64,000 bases of DNA from Streptomyces sp. CGMCC 4.7035 (GTDB taxonomy: Bacteria > Actinomycetota > Actinomycetes > Streptomycetales > Streptomycetaceae), in assembly GCF_031583065.1 (NCBI RefSeq), contig NZ_CP134053.1, positions 124,001 through 188,000 of the forward strand. The letters run 5' to 3'. The notes under the pieces are model-generated. The model worked only from the letters and a program-made list of their open reading frames with translations. It did not search any database and was not told the origin of the DNA. This document shows positions 34,771 to 41,167 of this stretch, piece by piece. Positions within the stretch are counted from its first letter, which is position 1; the number at the start of each line of letters is the position of its first letter. The position numbers and the translations under genes are program-made.

Positions 34771-36183
34771 GGGGAGTTCACCTGCTTGGAGACCAGCCGG
34801 TTCGCGCGGAAGCACAGGCGGTAGGCGTCGCCGGAATCGTCGTCGAAGGGATTCGAGGTCATCGCGTAATACTCGCATCGCCTGCCGGGGGCGGCCGGTG
34901 AGTCGTCCGCCGGGCGGTGAGGCGTCTGCCGTGACGGGAGGACCGAGATCAGTTCCGCGCGGTCCTGTCCCACCTGGAGGCGGGCGTAGGCCTCGGGCGG
35001 CAGTACCGATTCCCGGACCAGGAGCAGGTCCCATCCCCGCAACCCCGCGCCGAGCAGGACGACGGCGGCCAGCGAAACCCAGACGGCGGCGCGGGCGGTG
35101 CGGCCCACGCGCTGCCGTGCGCGCCGGTGTTCCCGCGGCACCTCCTCCCGGTCGCGCGGTACGGCGGCGACCTGTGGCGGGGAGGCTTCGCGTGCATGGG
35201 GAATCCGGGCGGCGACCGCGAAGCCACCCTCGTACGGTCCGTACGTCATCGAGCCCCCGGTGAGCCGGACACGTTCGTGCAGCCCGATCAGCCCCCGCCC
35301 GCCGCCCGCCGCCCGGCGCGGCACCGGTGGCGGCGGGCGCGGGCCCGTTCTCCACGCGTACCTCGGTCTCATCGGCCGTGTGCCGGATCCGCACCGTCAC
35401 CGCCGCGCCGTGCGCGTGTTTCGCCGCGTTGGTCAGTGACTCCTGCACAACCCTGTGGACGGCGCGCTCGGCCGCAGGGGACAGTACGCCGGGCTCGCCC
35501 TCGGTGTGCAGCGTGATCGGGAGTCCGGCCGCGGACGCGTCCTCGACCAGATTCTCGACACCGGCCGGATGGGGGGCCGCGTCGCCCTCCCGGAGGATGC
35601 CGATCACCTCACCGAGGCGGTCCACCGCGGCGGCGGCCCTCGCCCGGATGTCGCCGGTGGCCGCCCGCTGCTCTTCGGGAAGACCGGGCGCGAGCTTCAG
35701 CGCGCCCGCCGACAGGGCGATCAGACTGAGGTCGTGCCCGAGCTGGTCGTGCATGTCCCGCGCGATACGGGCCCGTTCCCACAGCCGGGCCTGCTCGGCG
35801 ATCAGTTGCTGCTCGCGCTCCAGGTGTTCGGCGCGTTCCCATCCGGCCCGCACCAGGGCGCGGGACTGTCGCCAGAACCGGCCCGCGAACCACGGCACTA
35901 CCGCCGCACCCACCAGCACCGACACGAAGCGATCGCCGAGCGTGATCCATGACGGGACCGCGCCCACCGCCACCACGCCCACCGCCGCCGCGCCCGACCA
36001 CACGACAGCCGCCGTGCGAAGCCGCCCCGGTCGCCACCCCGCCGCACACGACAAGAAGACCGTTGCCGGGAGCCACCACAGGCTCACCACGCTCAGTCCC
36101 GCGGTGCCCGCCGCGGCCACGAGCAAGGGCAGCCCCGACCCGGGAATTTCCGTCCTGACCAGTCGCCTCACGACCCCGACCAT
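34767..36183 (-). pseudogene. Histidine kinase with frameshifting 7-bp duplication
   Basis: From ATG 36181-36183 the frame encodes four to five membrane helices, then a HisKA_3 core (ARDMHDQLGHDLSLIALSAG, His145) and an N-box (VVQESLTNAAKHAHG). After the ATP-binding start (EVRVENGPAPAATGAAPGGG) the frame breaks at about 35305. The expected G-box (GGGRGLIGLHERVRLTGG) is in another frame, followed by a membrane helix and a C-terminal outer domain resembling BamE/SmpA (LQVGQDRAELISVLP ... YRLCFRANRLVSK), ending at 34767. Removing one copy of a tandem heptamer at 35298-35311 restores one continuous protein. Kinase output through the adjacent regulator is expected when in frame. Confidence 0.8.
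35298..35311. repeat. Tandem 7-bp duplication CCCGCCG x2
   Basis: Two exact copies of CCCGCCG (plus strand) lie in the Gly-rich G-box region of the histidine kinase. Seven is not a multiple of three, so copy number sets the reading frame. One copy gives an intact kinase; two copies, as here, shift it. Confidence 0.8.
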
Positions 36184-36302
36184 AGGGAAGACCGAGAACC
36201 GCCGGACACTGCCGAAAGTCGCACCTTCACTGCTGCGGGGGATGCCCTGGCTGTGGCGGGAGTCCTGTACGGGAGGCCGGAGCCCTCGGAATGCCTGCTT
36301 GT

Positions 36303-36695
36303 TCAGCCGGTGGACGATGCGGCAGCCGCTTCGCCGGAACACGGCGGCAAGCCGCACTCTGCCGCCGCCGGAAGGTGCTGCTCCGCCCAGGCGGCCAGTT
36401 CCTTGAGGGCGGGCTCCAGCGCCGTACCGGCCTCGGTCAACCGGTACGAGACGCGGAGCGGTGGGCCCTCGTCCACCTCGCGCACGACGAGGTTCGCCGC
36501 GCCCAGCTCGGTCAGCCGGTCCGAGAGCATGCGCTCGCTGATGCCGGGGATGGCGCGGCGAAGGTCGGTGAAGTGCACCGGGTGCTCCATCAGCACCGCC
36601 ACGATCAGGCCCGTCCAGCGCTTTCCGAGCAGTGCGAAGACGCGAGTGATGGGGCCGTCGACCGTCTTGCAGGGCTCTGCCCCCGATTCCGCCAT
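36303..36695 (-). CDS. HxlR-family transcription regulator
   Basis: The 130-residue protein shows the HxlR winged-helix pattern: ALLGKRWTGLIVAVLMEHPVHF, DLRRAIPGISERMLSDRLTELG and VVREVDEGPPLRVSYRLTEAG. An N-terminal Cys (EPCKTV) and Cys residues near the C-terminus could act as thiol sensors, as in quinone- or aldehyde-responsive relatives. It is divergent from an azoreductase gene, the classic YodB/HypR-like arrangement, so it probably represses that gene and responds to electrophiles. The C-terminal tail beyond the winged helix is Ala-rich. Confidence 0.9.
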   Translation of the reverse strand: MAESGAEPCKTVDGPITRVFALLGKRWTGLIVAVLMEHPVHFTDLRRAIPGISERMLSDRLTELGAANLVVREVDEGPPLRVSYRLTEAGTALEPALKELAAWAEQHLPAAAECGLPPCSGEAAAASSTG

Positions 36696-36821
36696 GGCGC
36701 CAGTCTACTGCGACCCCCATCGTTGCTGAAAAAAAGTAAGTACCTGTGTTATCAATAGCTACGCACGAAATGGCAGGGCCTTCCTGTCGCCCCCTACACG
36801 CTTGCTTTCTGGAGACCGCTC
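36696..36821. promoter_or_regulatory. HxlR/azoreductase divergent promoter region
   Basis: This 126-bp gap contains an unusually AT-rich core (36728-36760) with a run of seven A and a GTA-AG-TAC element at 36736-36743, similar in style to HxlR-type operators. TTGCTG and TATCAA hexamers flank it, but their 21-bp spacing is too long for a good promoter. Confidence 0.4.
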
Positions 36822-37475
36822 ATGGCAACGCTGCTGCACCTTGACTCCTCCCTGTGGCCCGAGTCCGCTTCCGCCTCCCGCGCGGTCACGGCCGCCTTCC
36901 GCAAGGCATGGGAGGAGCAGCACCCCGACGGCACGGTGATCTACCGGGACCTCGGCGCGGATCCGGTGCCGCACCTGGACGCCCTGACCGCGTCCGCCGG
37001 TTTCGCCGACCCCGCCGGGCACACCCCTGAGCAGGCGGCGGCCTTCGCCCCGCGGCTGGAGCTGGTCGAGGAGCTGGAGAGCGCCGACGCGGTGCTCATC
37101 GGCGCCCCGATGTACAACCTGACGATCCCGTCCGCGCTCAAGGCGTGGCTCGACCAGGTGATCCTCGTGGGGCGTACCGCACTCGTCGAGGAGTCACGGG
37201 TCAAGGGCACCCCCGTCTACATCGTGGCCAGCCGCGGCGGCGCCTACGGCCCCGGCACCCCGCGCGAGGGCTACGACTACGTCCAGAACTACCTGGAGGC
37301 GGTCCTCACCACGATGCTCGGCATGGAGGTCGACTTCATCGTCCCCGAGCTCACCATGGCGCACTCCAACCCGGCCATGGCGGAGCTGATCCCGCTCGCC
37401 GAGGCGTCCAAGGCCAAGGCCCACGAAGAGGCGCTCGGCAAGGGCAAGGCCGCCGCCCGCACCCTCGCCGCCTGA
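36822..37475 (+). CDS. azoR: FMN-dependent NADH-azoreductase (AzoR-like)
   Basis: The 217-residue flavodoxin-like protein has LHLDSSLWPESASASRAV for FMN phosphate binding, the conserved GAPMYNLTIPSALKAWLDQV block (about residues 95-114), VASRGGAYGPGTPREGYDY and LGMEVDFIVPEL. AzoR enzymes reduce quinones, azo dyes and nitroaromatics with NADH via FMN. The ATG follows GGAG. The divergent HxlR regulator probably induces it under electrophile stress. Confidence 0.92.
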   Translation: MATLLHLDSSLWPESASASRAVTAAFRKAWEEQHPDGTVIYRDLGADPVPHLDALTASAGFADPAGHTPEQAAAFAPRLELVEELESADAVLIGAPMYNLTIPSALKAWLDQVILVGRTALVEESRVKGTPVYIVASRGGAYGPGTPREGYDYVQNYLEAVLTTMLGMEVDFIVPELTMAHSNPAMAELIPLAEASKAKAHEEALGKGKAAARTLAA

Positions 37476-37510
37476 CGATCCCCGCTGACGTGACGGGCTC
37501 GTCTTCGAGA

Positions 37511-37573
37511 CGCCGGCACCGGCACGGGAATCGCCGGCACCGGCACGGGAACCGCCGGCACCGGCACGGGAAC
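37511..37573. repeat. 21-bp tandem repeat, three copies
   Basis: Three copies of CGCCGGCACCGGCACGGGAAY follow the azoreductase gene, with a partial fourth copy. The unit has internal dyad character (GCCGG/CCGGC), so the array can form hairpins and may act as the terminator of the azoreductase gene. Confidence 0.8.
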
Positions 37574-37740
37574 CGCCGGGCCCGGACCGAGAGAGCCGGG
37601 CCCGGCAGCGGGCGTCACGGGGCGAGGTCGCTGCCCGCAAAGTCCTTGCCGTCCCAGGCGGCTTCAGTGGACCGCGGGCCTCGGAGCCGGACACGGTACG
37701 CACGGTGGCGCCGGACGCCTTGTTCGACGTGACGGTGGAG

Positions 37741-37796
37741 CCGATGGCCGATGGCCGATGGCCGATGGCCGATGGCTGACGGCCGACGGTCGACGG
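37741..37796. repeat. 7-bp tandem repeat, eight copies
   Basis: Five exact CCGATGG units are followed by three diverged ones (CTGACGG, CCGACGG, TCGACGG). The array is intergenic. Heptamers like this are prone to slippage; another 7-bp duplication breaks the kinase gene 2.4 kb away. Confidence 0.85.
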
Positions 37797-37874
37797 CGCA
37801 GGCCTGGACGCCGGTCGGCACGAGGCGGACGCGCTGCTCGCGGTCGGCGTGGGCGTCGCCGCCCGCGCGTCGGC

Positions 37875-38447
37875 TCAGCCCCGACCGAGTGCCGCCCCCA
37901 GCACGAGGTTCCAGCGACCGGCCCGGCCGCTGAACTCGGTTGCTGTCAGCGGCGGTACGTCGATCCGCCAGAAGGCCGCTTCCGGCGCTCCGAGCACCCG
38001 TACCGTCACGGCTCGGACGATCTCCGGTTCGACGACGGCCACCGTCCGGCCCCCGAACTCCGCCGCCGCGTCGAGCCAGGCGCCGACCCGCTCGCACAGC
38101 CGGCGCACCGACTCCCCGCCGTGCGGCGAGGCCGTCGGATCCGTCAGCCACATGGCCACGGCTTCCGGCTCGTCGGCGCTGACGTCGCCGAGCGTACGGC
38201 CCCGCCAGCGGCCCATGTCGAGGCCCGCCAGAGCCGTTTCGGTGTCGGCGGCGAGGCCGAGCGCGGACGCCGTCTCACCACAGCGCACGGTGGGGGAGGC
38301 CAGCGCATGCCCGGCCGGCCGGAGCCCGCCCGCGGCCGACCGGGCGCGGGCCGCTCCGGCCGCGTCGAGCGAGCACCCGTCGTCGAAGCGGGCCTCCCTC
38401 AGCGCGGCGTTCGTCGCAGGTGAGATCAACGTCACCCGGCTCGTCAT
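37875..38447 (-). CDS. Degenerate histidine-phosphatase family protein
   Basis: The 190-residue protein follows the phosphoglycerate mutase-like fold: LISPATNAALREARF at the start, SPTVRCGETASALGL, MGRWRGRTLGDV, PHGGESVRRLCERVGAWLD and VVEPEIVRAVTVRVLG. However, the catalytic RHG near residue 9 is replaced by SPA, and the second catalytic His (usually in SHG) is replaced in VVEPEI. It is thus probably not an active phosphatase. It is divergent from the cobalamin-riboswitch-controlled cbtB-cbtA genes, so a binding or regulatory role in cobalt/B12 metabolism is possible. Confidence 0.7.
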   Translation of the reverse strand: MTSRVTLISPATNAALREARFDDGCSLDAAGAARARSAAGGLRPAGHALASPTVRCGETASALGLAADTETALAGLDMGRWRGRTLGDVSADEPEAVAMWLTDPTASPHGGESVRRLCERVGAWLDAAAEFGGRTVAVVEPEIVRAVTVRVLGAPEAAFWRIDVPPLTATEFSGRAGRWNLVLGAALGRG

Positions 38448-38549
38448 ATGCCCACCCTCCTGCCCAACAAGCCGCCCGTCACAGCGAGTTCACAGCATGC
38501 GGCGCATCGTAGGCGCCCGCCCTGCCCCCGTGCGCCCTTGGCCGCACCT

Positions 38550-38700
38550 CCGCCTCGCGGTACCTTCTCGGCGATATCGACGACGGATCGCGGAAGCCGG
38601 TGGGATTCCGGCACGGTCGCGCCACTGTAAGCCCCTTCAGCACCTCGCCGGTGTGTGGAGGCAAGTCAGACCCGCGCCCGTCGTTCTGTGCACCACCGAG
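38550..38700 (+). ncRNA. Cobalamin riboswitch
   Basis: The sequence has the order of conserved cobalamin aptamer parts: GAAGCCGGTGGGATTCCGGC, GGTCGCGCCACTGTAAGC with the B12-box core GCCACTG at 38621-38627, then GGCAAGTCAGACC at about 38660-38672. It lies just upstream of cbtB and its ribosome site. In this family, adenosylcobalamin binding lowers expression of the downstream gene, which fits cobalt uptake genes. Exact ends were estimated. Confidence 0.9.
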
Positions 38701-38731
38701 ACGGGACGCGAGTTCCCCAGGAGGTCCTGCC

Positions 38732-38953
38732 ATGGCGCAGTCCGTCGCTCAGCCGACCACCACCCCCACCACCGTGCCCGCCAAGTTGCCGATCGGCGCG
38801 ATCGTCCCCTGGGCGGTCTTCTTCGGCATCCTGATGCTGGTCCTGCTCTACTTCGTCGGCGCCGAACAGGGCGCCACATCCGTGATGTCCGGCGAGAACG
38901 TCCACGAGTGGGTGCACGACGCCCGCCACCTGCTCGGCTTCCCCTGCCACTGA
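38732..38953 (+). CDS. cbtB: Cobalt transporter subunit CbtB
   Basis: The 73-residue protein has one membrane helix (IVPWAVFFGILMLVLLYFVG) and the CbtB C-terminal signature VHEWVHDARHLLGFPCH, rich in His with a terminal Cys-His for metal binding. CAGGAGGTCC gives a strong ribosome site before ATG 38732. It lies directly behind a cobalamin riboswitch and 25 bp before cbtA, as expected for B12-regulated cobalt import. Confidence 0.92.
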   Translation: MAQSVAQPTTTPTTVPAKLPIGAIVPWAVFFGILMLVLLYFVGAEQGATSVMSGENVHEWVHDARHLLGFPCH

Positions 38954-38978
38954 CGGCGGTCAGGGAGCGTACGAGCCC

Positions 38979-39752
38979 ATGAACTCGGCCACTGTCCGCA
39001 ATCTCCTGGTGCGGGGCATGCTCGCGGGACTCGCCGCGGGTCTGCTCGCCCTCGTCGTCGCCTACCTACTCGGCGAGCCGCGCGTCGACGCGGCCATCGC
39101 CTACGAGGAGGCGCACTCCCACGAACACGGCATGGAAGTCGTCAGCCGCACGATGCAGTCCACCGGGGGCCTGGCCACCGGTGTCCTCGTCTACGGGGTC
39201 GCGTTCGGCGGCATCGCCGCCCTCGCGTACTGCTTCGCGCTCGGCCGCATCGGCCGCTTCGGGCCGCGCGCGAGCGCGCTGCTCCTCGCGGTGGCCGGCC
39301 TGATCGCCGTCTACGTCGTCCCGTTCCTCAAGTACCCCGCCAACCCTCCGTCCGTCGGCGACCCCGGCACCATCGGCAAGCGCACCACCCTGTACTTCCT
39401 GATGGTGCTGCTCAGCGTGCTGCTGGCCGTGGCCACGGTGATGCTCGGCAAGCGCCTCGCACCACGCTGGGGCAACTGGAACGCGACGGTGGCCGCAGGA
39501 GGGTTCTTCGTCCTGGCCGTCGGGCTGGCGTATGCGTTCCTGCCGGCCGTCGACGAAGTGCCGAAGGACTTCTCGGCCACTCTGCTCTGGCAGTTCCGCC
39601 TGGCCGCCCTGGCCATCCAGGCGACTCTGTGGACCTCCTTCGGGCTGGTCTTCGGGATCCTCGCGGAGAGGGTGCTGGTCCCGAAGGGGGCCGGGCGGAA
39701 CACCGCGGAGGAGTCGGGCGTCGGTACCGGAGCCACGCCCGTCACCCGCTGA
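38979..39752 (+). CDS. cbtA: Cobalt transporter subunit CbtA
   Basis: The 257-residue protein has five to six membrane helices and an external loop YEEAHSHEHGMEVVSR with metal-ligand His residues (about 42-57), then STGGLATGVLVYGVAFGG, VVPFLKYPANPPSVGDP and TLYFLMVL. These are CbtA features. Together with CbtB it should import cobalt for cobalamin synthesis. The operon ends at a strong hairpin terminator. Confidence 0.92.
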   Translation: MNSATVRNLLVRGMLAGLAAGLLALVVAYLLGEPRVDAAIAYEEAHSHEHGMEVVSRTMQSTGGLATGVLVYGVAFGGIAALAYCFALGRIGRFGPRASALLLAVAGLIAVYVVPFLKYPANPPSVGDPGTIGKRTTLYFLMVLLSVLLAVATVMLGKRLAPRWGNWNATVAAGGFFVLAVGLAYAFLPAVDEVPKDFSATLLWQFRLAALAIQATLWTSFGLVFGILAERVLVPKGAGRNTAEESGVGTGATPVTR

Positions 39753-39768
39753 GAACACCGATCGAGCG

Positions 39769-39798
39769 AGGCCCCCGGTCACAGCTGACCGGGGGCCT
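39769..39798 (+). terminator. 13-bp hairpin terminator of cbtBA
   Basis: AGGCCCCCGGTCA (39769-39781) pairs perfectly with 39786-39798 around the loop CAGC, followed by TTG. A second nested dyad, CCGGTCA-GCTG-TGACCGG, follows immediately. Confidence 0.85.
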
Positions 39799-39925
39799 TG
39801 TCCCGGTCAGCTGTGACCGGCGTTCGGCGCCCTCCGTCGTCCGGAGCGGAACCTCGGACATCCGTTCGCCATCAAGCAGGTCGGACAGGCTGCGGCGTAG
39901 TGCACGACTTGGGGTGGAACACACG

Positions 39926-40774
39926 GTGAACAGGCGGATCAGCGGGGCCGTGTTGGCCTGCCTCCTTCTCGCGACGGGCTGCACGGCCGAAACCTCGGCG
40001 GACTCCCCGGACTCCCGTCCCACCACGGCGCACCGCTCGGTACCGACCACCCGGCCTCCCCGTGGCGACGCGAGTGCGCGGGCGGGCGCCGAGGCCGCCT
40101 ATCGCAAGTGGGGCCTCAAGCCGCTGGCCGCTCCGCCCGCCCCGCCCGCCACCAAGCCGGCGGGGGGCCCGGCGGCCGGGGGCCGGGTGCCGGTGATCAG
40201 CGAGATACCCACCAAGCAGAAGATCGTTTTTCTCACGTTCGACGACGGGGCCGAGAAGGACCCGAAGTTCGTGACGATGATGCGGGAGCTGAAGATCCCG
40301 TTCACGATGTTCCTGACGGACTCCGCCATCCGTACCGACTACGGCTACTTCAAGAAGCTCCAGCGACTCGGCGACGGCGTCCAGAACCACACGCTGACTC
40401 ATCCGAACCTCCGCACCCTGGGCGCGGCCGCCCAGAAGCAGGAGATCTGCGGCCAGCAGAAGAAGCTGAAGGATCAGTACGGCACCACGCCACGGCTGTT
40501 CCGTCCGCCCTACGGCAACTGGAACGAGAACACCCGGGCCGCCGTGGCGGCCTGCGGTATCGAGACGATCGTCCTTTGGCGCGAGTCCATGCAGATCTCG
40601 AACATGCAGTACCAGCGCGGCGACAAGAAGCTCCACCCGGGCGACATCGTCCTGGCCCATTTCCGCGGGCCGTCCGAGCTCAAGGGCACGACGATGACCG
40701 AGATGACGGCGAACCTGCTGCGTCATATCCAGGAACAGGGCTTCACTGTCGCCCGCCTGGAGGACTACCTGTAG
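39926..40774 (+). CDS. Lipoprotein polysaccharide deacetylase (NodB domain)
   Basis: The 282-residue protein begins at GTG 39926 behind GGGGTGGA. A signal with lipobox LLLATGC (Cys19) indicates membrane lipidation. After a Pro/Ala linker the NodB homology domain (about 95-282) shows KIVFLTFDDGAEKDP (catalytic and metal Asp), QNHTLTHPNL (two metal His), RPPYGNW and IVLAHFRG. It should remove acetyl groups from N-acetylated cell-wall or extracellular glycans. The usual DDGP is DDGA here, a mild variation. Confidence 0.88.
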   Translation: MNRRISGAVLACLLLATGCTAETSADSPDSRPTTAHRSVPTTRPPRGDASARAGAEAAYRKWGLKPLAAPPAPPATKPAGGPAAGGRVPVISEIPTKQKIVFLTFDDGAEKDPKFVTMMRELKIPFTMFLTDSAIRTDYGYFKKLQRLGDGVQNHTLTHPNLRTLGAAAQKQEICGQQKKLKDQYGTTPRLFRPPYGNWNENTRAAVAACGIETIVLWRESMQISNMQYQRGDKKLHPGDIVLAHFRGPSELKGTTMTEMTANLLRHIQEQGFTVARLEDYL

Positions 40775-40786
40775 CCCCCCGGAGAT

Positions 40787-40969
40787 TCAGCGGCCGCCTT
40801 GTCCCAGGGCCGGACGGCGGCTCGGGGCGGAAGCCGTGGCTGGGGCCATGGGGCCCGCCGCGCGCGGATGCCGGGCCAGGCGTTCCGGGTCGGCGTCGTC
40901 CCGAGCCGCCAGCTCGCGGGCGAGCGCGGCGTGCCGCAGTTGCCGGGAGGACGGGGCGGCTCGTGTCAC
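40787..40969 (-). CDS. Doubtful small protein in intergenic region
   Basis: A GTG at 40967-40969 opens a 60-codon frame whose middle (SSRQLRHAALARELAARDDADPERLARHPRA) looks helical and protein-like. There is no clear ribosome site, and the start lies within a hairpin. It may be a real small gene or a relic. I do not recognise it. Confidence 0.25.
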   Translation of the reverse strand: MTRAAPSSRQLRHAALARELAARDDADPERLARHPRAAGPMAPATASAPSRRPALGQGGR

Positions 40970-40980
40970 GAGCCGTCCCG
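40952..40980. terminator. 14-bp dyad downstream of deacetylase gene
   Basis: CGGGGCGGCTCGTG and CACGAGCCGTCCCG pair with one G-T wobble around a single central T. It is the only strong structure in the 393-bp gap 40775-41167. The rest of the gap holds nothing else I can support beyond the doubtful small frame and a promoter-like AT-rich patch at 40980-41030. Confidence 0.5.
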
Positions 40981-41167
40981 AATGCAGTCAACCAATGGTT
41001 CATTGCCGAACTGTTGTCCTATGTTGTTCGCGGCGGCACCGGGCGCGCGCGTCCCCGGTGGCGAGGTGCCGGACCACCGCGCAAAGCCTGACCCGCCGTA
41101 GGGGCCCGGCCTTCCCCGTGCTAGGTTGCGCCCCTTGATCGTGAAGGTTGTGTGTGGGGGGCCTTTC

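Larger units (their letters stand above)
37476..37874. other. Repeat-rich gap without a supported gene
   Basis: This 399-bp interval holds a 21-bp tandem repeat (37511-37573), an inverted GGGCCCGG-rich segment around 37578-37605 and a 7-bp tandem array (37741-37796). On the minus strand, short pieces such as RGPRSTEAAWDGKDFAGSDL near 37620-37680 look protein-like and end in a stop, but no complete gene can be built. It may hold a decayed 3' end of a gene. Confidence 0.5.

Noticed and set aside
34090..36720. A single 876-codon minus-strand gene
   Set aside because: Its first 179 codons are a shadow of the HxlR gene and its middle is out-of-frame kinase sequence; the structure is explained by a 7-bp duplication.
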